Shown here piece after piece: positions 25,576-35,136 of a stretch of DNA of 51,569 nucleotides. Under the pieces are notes generated by a model that saw only the letters and a list, made by a program, of their open reading frames with translations, did no database searches and was not told the DNA's origin. The first letter of the stretch is position 1, and each line of letters begins with the position of its first letter. Both the position numbers and the translations under genes were made by a program. Location of the stretch: NCBI GenBank assembly GCA_964528305.1, contig CAZGSD010000004.1, positions 1 to 51,569 of the forward strand, read 5' to 3'. The stretch is from CAZGSD01 sp964528305 (GTDB lineage: Bacteria; Patescibacteriota; Gracilibacteria; UBA1369).

Positions 25576-26544
25576 ATGCCTTTTAGTTCTTCAAAATTAG
25601 GTGATTTGACGACAAACACTCCTGCAGAGGGTTTATTGGCTGAAACTGATGCAGCAAGTAAGGCAGCGAGAGGTCAGCTGGAAACAATAGAGGGACTCAC
25701 CCCAGAGCAGCGAGCGGCGGTAAAAGGTGTCGTCTCTGAATTAGCAGGTAGAATTAGAGAAGCGGTAATCAGCGCAACCCCAAGAGAGGCCTCCGGCCCC
25801 AAGGAAGTTCTTTTTGATGAGCAGTTATTTAGGGCTAAGGTGGCTGAATTACGCAGCTATGGATCTAAAGTTGAGTGTGAAATAGTCAGAGACGTCCCAC
25901 GTTCCGGGGTAGACGGATGGTTTAGTAATGCGGCCCAAATAGCCCGTAAGGCGGCAGCAGGATTTTTCAAAATTGTTTTTGTAAGAGCCACTAATCCCAC
26001 CACTGGGAAGATCCATGTTCAACCCACAGTAGTTCAGGAAGACACTCAATTGGATAAGGGCACAGCTGATAATGTGACTGGCCAGATTATTTTACCCCTG
26101 AGAGTTAATGATGATGGCGTTTTGGAAGCAGGTATCACCATACGAAACCCGGTTGGTTCCTGGGGCAAACCGCTATTTACCGCGCCCAGATCTTCTAAAT
26201 CCAACCCACATCAAACGGCATTTATTAATGGTGGCCAGATTTTCAAAAACAAATTTATGCGGGCTGATGCTATGCGGATGTCTGGCCAGATCGATACGAT
26301 GCTTAAAATGTTTAGCAAAGCTGAATTGGCCAATATAAATAATGCAGAGGAAAAAGTAGTCTGGTTTAATATGGCTGAATTGGCCCGCTTAGCTGAAGAG
26401 GGTACAGGGCGGAATAATGTTCCTGCAGATAAAATGGCGAAAAGAGGTAATGGCGATGAATCTACCGATGCCCCAACCCTAGCGCTGATAAATTGGACTT
26501 TGCGTTATCAGGGGCAGATTTATGAGGAGATACAACAGCTATAA
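25576..26544 (+). CDS. Hypothetical protein
   Basis: A 322-residue protein with no signal peptide or membrane segment. The first ~75 residues are Ala/Glu-rich and helical; residues about 95-215 look like a mixed beta domain (EVLFDEQLF, then strands ending in IHVQPTVVQED and GQIILPLRVNDDG). The C-terminal third is helical with a charged tail. No family recognised. It has its own promoter and is followed by an RNase J promoter, so it is a single-gene unit. Composition is close to the core genes rather than to the GC-rich neighbour. The style resembles other family-less proteins here (41900, 39460). Confidence 0.75.
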   Translation: MPFSSSKLGDLTTNTPAEGLLAETDAASKAARGQLETIEGLTPEQRAAVKGVVSELAGRIREAVISATPREASGPKEVLFDEQLFRAKVAELRSYGSKVECEIVRDVPRSGVDGWFSNAAQIARKAAAGFFKIVFVRATNPTTGKIHVQPTVVQEDTQLDKGTADNVTGQIILPLRVNDDGVLEAGITIRNPVGSWGKPLFTAPRSSKSNPHQTAFINGGQIFKNKFMRADAMRMSGQIDTMLKMFSKAELANINNAEEKVVWFNMAELARLAEEGTGRNNVPADKMAKRGNGDESTDAPTLALINWTLRYQGQIYEEIQQL

Positions 26545-26648
26545 ATTACGACTACAATAAATTTAGCAATGCTGGTTTGAGTAAGATTAAGTCAAGGAAA
26601 TTATTTGCAAATTTGTAAATAGCATGTAAAATATGCTCTCTAAATCCG

Positions 26649-26657
26649 TGTTATAAT
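26649..26657 (+). promoter_or_regulatory. Extended -10 promoter for RNase J
   Basis: TGT-TATAAT at 26649-26657, an extended -10 with a perfect TATAAT. The region 17 bases upstream has no good -35 box. The start codon is 63 bases downstream. Confidence 0.55.
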
Positions 26658-26720
26658 TGAAGTAAGATCTTTTAAGATTCTTCAAAATACAAAACACAAA
26701 TATAATTCGTTAACTTAGAT

Positions 26721-28913
26721 ATGGAAGATTTCAGAAAAGAGGAGAAATCCAAGAAACTCGATATTCTGGACCAGTGGTTAAAGCAAACTTTAAACATAGG
26801 CAAGACCGAGAAAATGGAAACGCCCCATCAGCCTCAAGCAAATGATGGGCATCAAATCCAAGCTAGTTTGGGCGTGCCAAGGGCCGGGCAAACTGGCCAC
26901 AGACCAGCGCCCGCTCCGGGACAGGGACATCATCCCGCCCAGATGCCGGCCAAAAAGTGGCGGGATCGAAACCGGCCGGGGCAGCAACAAGGGCAAGCTC
27001 AGCGCAGTCAGCACTCACCGCACGCCGCTAAAGCAAGCGGACATCCTAGCAATGGCCCAGCTGGTCAAGCCAGTCATAATCATAACCACGCTGGTGGCCA
27101 GGCCAAAGGGCGCGGCGCAGGCGGTCGGGCCGGGGGCAAACGCCCATTTAACGGTTTTGGCGGTAATTTCAATCAGCGACATAAATTCCAAAGTGCCCTG
27201 CGCCGTGGCAGCGCCACCACTCAACCGGTGAAATATGACCCACGTGGCGTGCTACGCATTATTCCCATTGGTGGACTGGATGAAGTAGGTAAAAACACCA
27301 TGATTTTTGAGTATGAAGATGCCATTTTCCTGGTAGACCTTGGTTTTCAATTCCCTGAAGCAGATATGCTGGGTGTGGATTATGTCATACCGGATATTAA
27401 TTATCTCAAAGACAAAGTTGATAAAATCAAAGGTATAGTGGTCACACATGGTCATTTGGATCATATAGGTGGCATACCGTATCTGCTGACCAAGCTGGGT
27501 AATCCGCCAATTTATGCCGGTCGCCTGACCATGGGACTGATTCAAAAACAATTGGAAGAACATGGCCTACTGCAAAGTGCCCAATTGAATGTGGTCAATT
27601 TTGTCTCTGATCAGCTGTATTTCGGCAAAATGAAAGTATCCTTTTTCCGCGTCACGCATTCCATACCGGATTCCTGCGGACTATTTATAGAAACACCGGC
27701 CGGATCAATAGTGCATACTGGGGATTTCAAGATAGACTTGAGTCCTGCCGGAGCGCAAATGCCTCCGGAATTCGCCAAAATAGCCGGCTTTGGAGAACGC
27801 AATGTGACAGCCATGATGAGCGATTCCACCAATGCTATGAGACCCGGTTATACTATTTCTGAGAAGAAAATCGGCCAAACTTTGGACAATATAGTCAAAG
27901 ATGCCGAGGGTCGCGTAATCATAGCCTCATTTTCCTCACAAATAGGCCGCATACAGCAGATTATTGATGCCGCTCAAAAGCATGGGCGCAAGATTTTCCT
28001 GAGTGGCCGTAGTTTGATTGATAACTCTGTGATGGCCGCTGAAATGGGCTATTTAAAATATCCTCAGGGGCTGGTTTCCGACATCAAAAGATCCAAAAAA
28101 CACCCTCCCAATAAAACCATTATCATGACCACCGGTTCGCAGGGTGAACCAGTGGCTGCTTTATCGCGCATGGCACTCAATGAGCATGCCCATGTTAAAA
28201 TAGGCAAAGGCGACACCATAGTTTTAAGCTCATCCCCTATTCCAGGTAATGAGATGGCTGTAGTGCGCGTGATTAATAATTTGACCAAATTGGGAGCGCG
28301 GGTAATCAACAATCATATTATGGATGTGCATGCTTCCGGGCATGGCCAGCAGGAAGATTTGAAATTGATGTTTAGTCTGGTTAAGCCCAAGTATTTTATA
28401 CCTATTCATGGAGAGTATTTCATGCGCAAAATCCATGGCGATATTATGACTCATGACCTGGGCTTCCCGGCCCAGCGCGTGGTGATGGTGGAAAATGGTG
28501 ATGTGATGGAAATGCGTGAGGGCGAACTGAAAAAGACCGCCGAAAAAGTGCAGACCAATTATATATTGGTGGATGGTATGGGCGGTGGCGACATAGGCTC
28601 ACAAGTGATGATGGATAGGCAGATTTTGGCTGAAAATGGCGTGATAGTGTTATCACTACATATAGATAAACATAGTCGCGCTTTAAAAGGTGAGATAAAA
28701 GTGGATACCCGTGGATTTATCTATATGGAAGAATCCCAGGAAATCATCAATGGCATTTGCCGCAGGGCCGCCGAAGCCTATACCAATTTTGCCAAGAGCA
28801 ATCCCGGTTTTAATTATGAAGAAGCCAAGCTGCACATACGTGAAAGCGTAGATCAGTTTGTGAATAGTAAAATTGACAGGCAGCCTTTGATTATTCCTTT
28901 GCTGGTTGACTAA
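26721..28913 (+). CDS. rnj: Ribonuclease J
   Basis: A 730-residue RNase J, a metallo-beta-lactamase/beta-CASP nuclease with 5'-3' exonuclease and endonuclease activity in mRNA turnover and rRNA maturation. The core starts near residue 177 (LRIIPIGGLDEVGKN). The zinc motif HGHLDH is at 243-248, later metal-site motifs include THSIPDS and HTGDFKID, and HASGHG is present in the beta-CASP part. The first ~170 residues are a disordered Gln/Gly/His/Pro-rich basic extension, much longer than in Bacillus, likely for RNA or protein contacts (inference). ATG at 26721. tRNA-Tyr follows on the same strand. Confidence 0.95.
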   Translation: MEDFRKEEKSKKLDILDQWLKQTLNIGKTEKMETPHQPQANDGHQIQASLGVPRAGQTGHRPAPAPGQGHHPAQMPAKKWRDRNRPGQQQGQAQRSQHSPHAAKASGHPSNGPAGQASHNHNHAGGQAKGRGAGGRAGGKRPFNGFGGNFNQRHKFQSALRRGSATTQPVKYDPRGVLRIIPIGGLDEVGKNTMIFEYEDAIFLVDLGFQFPEADMLGVDYVIPDINYLKDKVDKIKGIVVTHGHLDHIGGIPYLLTKLGNPPIYAGRLTMGLIQKQLEEHGLLQSAQLNVVNFVSDQLYFGKMKVSFFRVTHSIPDSCGLFIETPAGSIVHTGDFKIDLSPAGAQMPPEFAKIAGFGERNVTAMMSDSTNAMRPGYTISEKKIGQTLDNIVKDAEGRVIIASFSSQIGRIQQIIDAAQKHGRKIFLSGRSLIDNSVMAAEMGYLKYPQGLVSDIKRSKKHPPNKTIIMTTGSQGEPVAALSRMALNEHAHVKIGKGDTIVLSSSPIPGNEMAVVRVINNLTKLGARVINNHIMDVHASGHGQQEDLKLMFSLVKPKYFIPIHGEYFMRKIHGDIMTHDLGFPAQRVVMVENGDVMEMREGELKKTAEKVQTNYILVDGMGGGDIGSQVMMDRQILAENGVIVLSLHIDKHSRALKGEIKVDTRGFIYMEESQEIINGICRRAAEAYTNFAKSNPGFNYEEAKLHIRESVDQFVNSKIDRQPLIIPLLVD

Positions 28914-28922
28914 ATTCCTATT

Positions 28923-28941
28923 GCCAAAGCTGGGCCTTGGC
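28923..28941 (+). terminator. Possible weak terminator after RNase J
   Basis: GCCAAAGC and GCCTTGGC (28923-28930, 28934-28941) pair with one mismatch around a 3-base loop, 10 bases after the stop. Only a short, interrupted T-rich stretch follows, so read-through into tRNA-Tyr is possible. Confidence 0.35.
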
Positions 28942-28970
28942 CTTATATTTGACGGGCGCAAGCGGTGTTT

Positions 28971-29056
<86 letters not shown>

Positions 29057-29080
29057 ATAGAAAATCCTTAATGGAAGTTT

Positions 29081-29109
29081 TTGACGTGCAGCTGGAAATA
29101 AGGTATAAT
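29081..29109 (+). promoter_or_regulatory. Strong sigma70-type promoter for the surface beta-helix protein
   Basis: TTGACG (29081-29086), 17-base spacer, TATAAT (29104-29109). Five of six -35 and all six -10 positions match the consensus. The leader to the ATG at 29203 is about 87 bases. Confidence 0.85.
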
Positions 29110-29202
29110 TGTGAGATGTTTTTAGATGTGCTGCGTGATTCACGAAATTTAGTGAATTGAAATGCGGACAGGTTAAATCCATCTTATCTAAAATAAAAAG
29201 AT

Positions 29203-32200
29203 ATGCGAAACTCCTCCACACATCAACTTCGGGCTAAAATAGCGGCAATGTTGACGCTTTTGACTTTGATTAGTACCCCATTGCAAGCTATGGCGGCTAC
29301 TATCACGGTTAACACGCTAGAAGATAGCGGCACGGAAGGAGATTGCGAACTGCGTGATGCTATTAGCTCTGCTAATTCCAATATTGCTGTGGATGGTTGT
29401 AACCCGGGTGAAGATTCTGATGCAGATGAATCACTGGTAGATGTAATTGACTTTTCTACTGGTGCGGGGACTATCGTTTTGAATGGTACTGAATTGCCAG
29501 CCATCACCGAATCAGTGATGATTGATGGAGATATTGATGATGATATGACTCCGGATATTAGTATTGATGCCTGGGAAAACAGCCGTATTCTGGAGTTGCA
29601 AACCGGTAATGTGACTATAGATGGTGTCAAAATGCTCAATGGAGCCGCACCCGGACAAGTGGGGGGATCGCTGCATGTGCAGACTAATGCCAGTTTAACT
29701 TTAACCAATTCCACTGTAGAGCACCCATTGAATACAGCAGTGAATGCTGCTCAGGGTGGAGCAATAGGTGTGGACCTCGATGCTGGCAAAGTGTTACTGG
29801 AAAATGTCCAGATTTCTGATACGTCAGCCAATACCGGTGGGGCTATTTATCTGGATGGCGAAAGTTCTACTGAAGGTGAAGAGGATATCGATTTGGAAAT
29901 GAATAATACTACTATTACCAATTCCACGGCTTTGGTTGATGATGGTGGAGCAGTGTTTTTGGGAAATAATACCGAAGCTGATTTTGACACTGTGACCTTA
30001 ACAAATAGCCGGGCGGCTCGCCACGGGGGAGCTGTTTATCATGCTGGGGAGACCGGGCCAGCGCCAATTGACACAGATAATCTGACTTTGAAGGATTTTA
30101 TTGTGTGGGGAGCGGAAGCCAATATTGATGCCAATGGAGGCCGTGGAGGATGTCTTTATCTGGGGCCAAGCGTTGAAGGATTATCCGTACAAGGTTTGAA
30201 TTTGAATACCTGTATAGCCGACCTGGGTGGAGGCATTTACCAGTCATTATTTGCTAAAATGTCCATAGCTGATTCGGCTGAAATAACCAGTTCAACCGCT
30301 AAGAAAGGAGGCGGCATTTATCTCGATGGTAACGCCCGCCTAGACATGACAGCCGGAACAGTGAATGCCAACAACGCTGATAATTTTGGTGGTGGGCTAT
30401 TTTTGGCTGGCAACAATGTTTTGAATGTAGCAAACGCCCTCTTTACTAATAATACTGCCGGTGAGGATGGTGGAGGAATGTATCTGCAAGGTGCTTATAA
30501 CATGTTATCTCCATCTTTAAAAATCAGTAAGTCCATATTTGAGAGTAACTCAGCTGTAATGGACGGCGGCGGCATCTGCCTGGGTAGCGGTAGCGTGGCC
30601 TTAAATGGGGTAGAATTCAAGATCAATGTGGCTTATGGCAGTGGTGGCGCTATAGCCATGAAAGATATTGGTGAGGACAGTAATATGACTATAGAAGATG
30701 ATAGTGTTTTTACTGATAATTTGGCTGCCATTGGTGGGGGAGACATATTTATGAATCGGGCTAATCGCAGCCTTGATTTACATATTAAGCAAGCCAGTTT
30801 TACGCATAATGACGGTGCAACTGGTGATGGCGGAGTTGTTTACAATAACAATGCTGATGTGACTATTGATGGGGCCACTATGACTGGCTCTGGCAATCCT
30901 TTGGCCTATCGAGGTGGAGCTATTTATAATACTGGTGATTTTGCTGACATGAGCATTATCAACAGCTCTATGCAAAGCTTCAGCGTCCACACTAGGGGCG
31001 GCGCTGTTTATAATGCTGGTGGTAATTTGAATATAGAAAATTCTACTATACAAGGAAATACAGCTATAGAAGATGGTGGCGGCATATATTCTGAAGCCAA
31101 ACTGGATATACAAAAATCTTATGTGGGTAACAATATTGCTGCTAATGGTGGGGGTATACAAATGGATGGTGGTAGCCTCAAATTGATAAATTCTACAGTC
31201 GGCAATAATCAAGCCACATCTGGAAATGGTGGCGGCCTACTGTTATCTGCCGCTTCTGAAGGCAATCAAATATTGGCCTCCACAATTGCGTTTAATACGG
31301 CGGGGGGCTCCGGCGGCGGCATGTCACTTTCGTCCGGAAGTTCTGTTAATATTAGCAGCACGATAGTGGCTTCCAATCAAGCAGAGACCGCCGGAGCTGA
31401 CTGTGATAACCAGGGCAGTTTCTCAGGTGTTGGTTTTAATTTATTTGGTGATAGCGCCGGTTGTGGTGAAGAATTTCAAAATACGGATTTGCGTGACGTG
31501 GACGCTAAACTGGGCACATTGGATTTACATGATGGCCCAACCCTGAATTTTGCACTACTGGCCAATAGTCCGGCTATTAATAAAGGCTTTAGTCAGTTAA
31601 AAACTGATCAACGCGGCGTGGCCAGACCACAGGGACCTAAAGACGATATTGGTTCCTATGAAAAACAATTAAAAGCCGGCCCAGTTTTGTCTGAGGTTAA
31701 ACCAGTGGATAGCCCCACATCAGATGACACTCCTGATTACACCTTTTCTAGTACAGCAGAGGGCTCTATTACTTATGGTGGTGAATGTTCATCTGATACT
31801 GTTACAGCTACAGTAGGTGACGTGACTGTTACCTTCAATACTTTAATACCAGGTGAATATTCTCTCTGTACTATAACTATTACCGATGTACTGGGTAATA
31901 TCAGTGAGGCTTTGGCTATTTCCAGTTTTACTATTATTGAGGCCGTGCCCACTGAGGAAGAAGTGGTAGATGAAATAACTTCAGAAGAAATTGTTTCAAA
32001 AAATACGACTGAGCTGGATGAAGATAAACCACTTCCAGTTCGCGTTAAGCCTGTAGCTTCAGGCAGTTCAACTGAGGAAGAAATTGTTACAGGAGAATCT
32101 GTTACCGCAGAATCGGGTGAAGTGGTAGCGGCTGAAGATGCGCAGATTTTGACTGAAGGCCCAGTAAATTTATTGGAAATTCCCGCGCTGGTACAAGCGT

Positions 32201-33663
32201 CATCAACTGATCAGCGTCCCGATTTGTATCAATATTTTGCTTTGCCAACGACCACTACTGAAGTTGACGCCTCAGGGGCTACAACATTCTGTGATAGTAA
32301 TGCTTTTGCCGCCAAATATGGCCTGACCAAGGTACAGTTGTCTGGTGATAGTGATGGTGACGGTTTGTCTGATGGTATGGAATGTCAATTAGCTACCAAC
32401 CCTTTGACAGCAGATACTGATAGTGATGGCCATTCTGACAGTATGGAGATATTGAATTTCTTTACTAATCCAACTCAAGCCAATGTGTTTAACACTGCTG
32501 TGAGTGATGAGCAAAAATCATTTGTGATGATTACCTCGCCCGGTGTGAAATTGGCTACAGGTGATGATAGCCCGATTTTCCAAGGGCAGACTGCTCCACG
32601 TGGTATGGTTGGTATGTATTTGTTTGATGCAGCGGTATTTGAAAATCTACGCACCGCTATACGCCAGGCTGTGGATACCCAAGAAAATCTGACCACTACT
32701 GAAAAAGATAATTTGTTTGAAGAAAAATTCAGCAATGAAGTGGCCCTAGTACTGCGAAAATCCATTGATAAATCATTGAACCCTGAGAAAGCAAATGAGG
32801 CCCAATTTATAGGTAAGGCTAAATTAATAGGCCAAACTGAAGCTGATCAAAACGGTACTTTTGTACTGGATTCAGAAGTTTCCCTGCGTGACAATAAATA
32901 TTTAGCTATGGCGGTAACGCGAAATCATTTCTCTAAAGCGGTTGAATTCACCCTGAATAGCGCCCTGGCTCTGCTTACTCCCAAAGTACAAACCATAGGT
33001 AGTAAGCCATTGGATGCTGCCGCCTTAAATGGCGAGGTGACACTGGACATGCCGTCCGGCATCACTAGACCGGTTTTGACTGGACAGGTGACTACCCCTA
33101 GCCGCGTAGTTGCTTTGTGGAAATCCAATGTAACTGGTTCAGCCCTGCTGGCTGATTCACTTGATCAGGATTTCCGTCTAACTCCTCCATCTGATCTGGA
33201 ACCTGGTGAACATAGCGTTTATCTGACAGCTTATCGCAATAGTGATAATGCTCAAAGTAAGACCCAAAAAATCACTTTCCGTATACATCCTGGAACAGCA
33301 ATGGTTAGTGCCGGCCTGCCGTTGATGCCAATAGCTCTAGGGGCGGTGATTATGGTTTTGGCCTTAGGGGTTGCCCTTTATTTGAGCCGTCGTCGTGGAC
33401 ATGGTGGGGCTGCGAGTGTGGTTGGAGTGAATTTTACAGCACCTGCCGCTGGTGGAAATACTACCGCTGGCCAGACAGTGGACAATTCAATGAAAGCAAA
33501 TCCAGTAATATCAACAACACCACCTAGCGGCTCTTCACCAATAGGTGCCGCTGCAGTATCAACACCCAATATATCTGCTGATATTAACTCAGCTCGCCCT
33601 AGTGCTACCGAATCCACACAAAATCCCGGTGATAGTGCGGGAGGCGATAAGACTGTAGTTTAG
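29203..33663 (+). CDS. Surface-exposed beta-helix protein with TSP3-like calcium repeats and a C-terminal anchor
   Basis: A 1486-residue exported protein. Signal peptide 1-31 (hydrophobic TLLTLISTPLQAMA, cleavage near 31). Residues 32-60 carry a CSLREAI-like segment (CELRDAISSAN). Residues about 100-810 are many short repeats with GGGI/GGAIY turns and N-T/N-S-T-strand patterns, a right-handed beta helix as in adhesins and polymorphic outer membrane proteins. An Ig-like segment follows (about 825-905), then an acidic linker. Residues about 1047-1090 are two TSP3-like calcium units (DSDGDGLSDG; DTDSDGHSDS). A further beta-rich region precedes a membrane segment (1370-1397, then RRRG) and a Ser/Thr/Ala-rich tail. 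Likely a membrane-anchored adhesin. Confidence 0.87.
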   Translation: MRNSSTHQLRAKIAAMLTLLTLISTPLQAMAATITVNTLEDSGTEGDCELRDAISSANSNIAVDGCNPGEDSDADESLVDVIDFSTGAGTIVLNGTELPAITESVMIDGDIDDDMTPDISIDAWENSRILELQTGNVTIDGVKMLNGAAPGQVGGSLHVQTNASLTLTNSTVEHPLNTAVNAAQGGAIGVDLDAGKVLLENVQISDTSANTGGAIYLDGESSTEGEEDIDLEMNNTTITNSTALVDDGGAVFLGNNTEADFDTVTLTNSRAARHGGAVYHAGETGPAPIDTDNLTLKDFIVWGAEANIDANGGRGGCLYLGPSVEGLSVQGLNLNTCIADLGGGIYQSLFAKMSIADSAEITSSTAKKGGGIYLDGNARLDMTAGTVNANNADNFGGGLFLAGNNVLNVANALFTNNTAGEDGGGMYLQGAYNMLSPSLKISKSIFESNSAVMDGGGICLGSGSVALNGVEFKINVAYGSGGAIAMKDIGEDSNMTIEDDSVFTDNLAAIGGGDIFMNRANRSLDLHIKQASFTHNDGATGDGGVVYNNNADVTIDGATMTGSGNPLAYRGGAIYNTGDFADMSIINSSMQSFSVHTRGGAVYNAGGNLNIENSTIQGNTAIEDGGGIYSEAKLDIQKSYVGNNIAANGGGIQMDGGSLKLINSTVGNNQATSGNGGGLLLSAASEGNQILASTIAFNTAGGSGGGMSLSSGSSVNISSTIVASNQAETAGADCDNQGSFSGVGFNLFGDSAGCGEEFQNTDLRDVDAKLGTLDLHDGPTLNFALLANSPAINKGFSQLKTDQRGVARPQGPKDDIGSYEKQLKAGPVLSEVKPVDSPTSDDTPDYTFSSTAEGSITYGGECSSDTVTATVGDVTVTFNTLIPGEYSLCTITITDVLGNISEALAISSFTIIEAVPTEEEVVDEITSEEIVSKNTTELDEDKPLPVRVKPVASGSSTEEEIVTGESVTAESGEVVAAEDAQILTEGPVNLLEIPALVQASSTDQRPDLYQYFALPTTTTEVDASGATTFCDSNAFAAKYGLTKVQLSGDSDGDGLSDGMECQLATNPLTADTDSDGHSDSMEILNFFTNPTQANVFNTAVSDEQKSFVMITSPGVKLATGDDSPIFQGQTAPRGMVGMYLFDAAVFENLRTAIRQAVDTQENLTTTEKDNLFEEKFSNEVALVLRKSIDKSLNPEKANEAQFIGKAKLIGQTEADQNGTFVLDSEVSLRDNKYLAMAVTRNHFSKAVEFTLNSALALLTPKVQTIGSKPLDAAALNGEVTLDMPSGITRPVLTGQVTTPSRVVALWKSNVTGSALLADSLDQDFRLTPPSDLEPGEHSVYLTAYRNSDNAQSKTQKITFRIHPGTAMVSAGLPLMPIALGAVIMVLALGVALYLSRRRGHGGAASVVGVNFTAPAAGGNTTAGQTVDNSMKANPVISTTPPSGSSPIGAAAVSTPNISADINSARPSATESTQNPGDSAGGDKTVV

Positions 33664-33666
33664 GAA

Positions 33667-33694
33667 ATTGAGTGCTTATTCTCAATCAACTTTT
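33667..33694 (+). terminator. Possible terminator between convergent genes
   Basis: ATTGAG (33667-33672) and CTCAAT (33681-33686) form a 6-bp stem with an 8-base loop, followed by CAACTTTTTG. It overlaps the last codons of rarA. The stem is AT-rich and weak. Confidence 0.4.
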
Positions 33695-35130
33695 TGACCG
33701 TCTAGACGTTGGTGAATTTTGGCCTCCAGTCCATGGCTGGTTGGATGATAAAGCCGTGTACCCTCCAGACTATCAGGTAGATGTTGTTGTTGAACCAGCC
33801 CCCCGGGGAAATCATGCGCATATTGGTAGCCTTGGCCATAACCCCATTCTTTCATTAATTTGGTTGGGGCATTTAGGAGATGCGGTGGAACAGGTAAATT
33901 ACCGGTTTGATTGATGAGTTTTTGCGTTGATTTGACTGCTAAATAAAGGGCATTGGATTTTGGGGCCATAGCCAGGTGAACCACGGCTTGAGCCAGATTA
34001 ACATCACATTCCGGCCTGCCATTGAAATGGCAGGCGTCCTTGGCAGCTACCGCCACCAATAGAGCGTGTGGATCGGCCATACCAATATCTTCGGAGGCAA
34101 AACGTATCAGGCGGCGGGCGATATAGAGAGGGTCTTCGCCTCCTTCTAGCATGCGCATCATCCAGTAGAGGGCTCCGTCTGGATCACTGTCGCGCAGGCT
34201 TTTGTGCAGAGCGGAGATGATATTGTAATGCTCCTCACCTTTTTTATCGTAACGCAGAGTTTTCTGGGCCAGGAGTTTAGGCATGTCTTCCGCGGTCACC
34301 GGCCATTTATCAGCTACTTTGATGATTAATTCCAGGGTATTGAGCATATTTCTGGCGTCGCCATTGGCAAAAGCGAGCAGAGTGCCCTGGGCGGCGGAGG
34401 TCAGAGTCAGCCAGGCGTCTGGGGCGGGGATGGCGTCTATATCATCTGGAAGCGTTTGTTCGGGGATGGCCGCCGCTGTGGTTGTGCTTGTGACATTTGA
34501 AGCCTCCTGGGGCCGTGGCACCAGGCCGGCCGCCACCGCCAGGCTCCTGACCTTGGCCAGGGCTTGATTAGCTATTTCGCCTAAAGCCTGCTCATCCAGA
34601 CTTTTAAAAACAAAAACTTGGGCCCGGGAAAGCAGCGCTGAGTTGACTTCAAAAGAAGGATTTTCCGTGGTTGCTCCGATCAAAACTACGGTTCCACGCT
34701 CGGTATGTGGCAAGAGGAAATCCTGCTGGGATTTATTAAAACGATGAATTTCATCCACAAAAAGAATAGTTGATGTCCCCAGGCGGCTATATTCTGCCGC
34801 TTCATCGATGACACGACGCAGTTCCGGGACACCGGCTGTAACCGCGCTGACAGTGACAAATCTAGATGATGTGCGGGCAGCGATGATTTGAGCCAAAGTG
34901 GTTTTGCCAACACCGGGTGGCCCATAAAAAATCATGGAATGAAGCTGATCCGACTCAATCAGTTTGCGCAAAGTCTGGCTTTCTCCCACTAAATCCGCCT
35001 GCCCGAAAAACTCCTCTAGAGTACGTGGACGGACTAAATTAGCCAAAGGCTCACGCAAAATAGGCCCCAGATGGATGGTTCCGGGTACAGATGCTGTGGG
35101 TGGTGAAGTGTCTGAATGGGGATTTATCAT
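33682..35130 (-). CDS. rarA: Replication-associated recombination ATPase RarA (MgsA)
   Basis: A 482-residue AAA+ ATPase of the RarA/MgsA/WRNIP1 family, which acts at stalled replication forks. Walker A is GPPGVGKTT (70-78), Walker B is LFVDEIHR (123-130), and sensor 1 lies within IGATTENPSF (151-160). The C-terminal family motifs SEDIGMADP and the final YxHD/FPGG-type segment (YAHDFPGG) are present. A Thr/Pro/Ala-rich insertion (about 210-245) lengthens the protein beyond the usual ~440. ATG at 35130, six bases from the stop of the lipoprotein gene upstream, so probably co-transcribed with it. Confidence 0.94.
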   Translation of the reverse strand: MINPHSDTSPPTASVPGTIHLGPILREPLANLVRPRTLEEFFGQADLVGESQTLRKLIESDQLHSMIFYGPPGVGKTTLAQIIAARTSSRFVTVSAVTAGVPELRRVIDEAAEYSRLGTSTILFVDEIHRFNKSQQDFLLPHTERGTVVLIGATTENPSFEVNSALLSRAQVFVFKSLDEQALGEIANQALAKVRSLAVAAGLVPRPQEASNVTSTTTAAAIPEQTLPDDIDAIPAPDAWLTLTSAAQGTLLAFANGDARNMLNTLELIIKVADKWPVTAEDMPKLLAQKTLRYDKKGEEHYNIISALHKSLRDSDPDGALYWMMRMLEGGEDPLYIARRLIRFASEDIGMADPHALLVAVAAKDACHFNGRPECDVNLAQAVVHLAMAPKSNALYLAVKSTQKLINQTGNLPVPPHLLNAPTKLMKEWGYGQGYQYAHDFPGGLVQQQHLPDSLEGTRLYHPTSHGLEAKIHQRLDGQKVD

Positions 35131-35136
35131 GACTGA

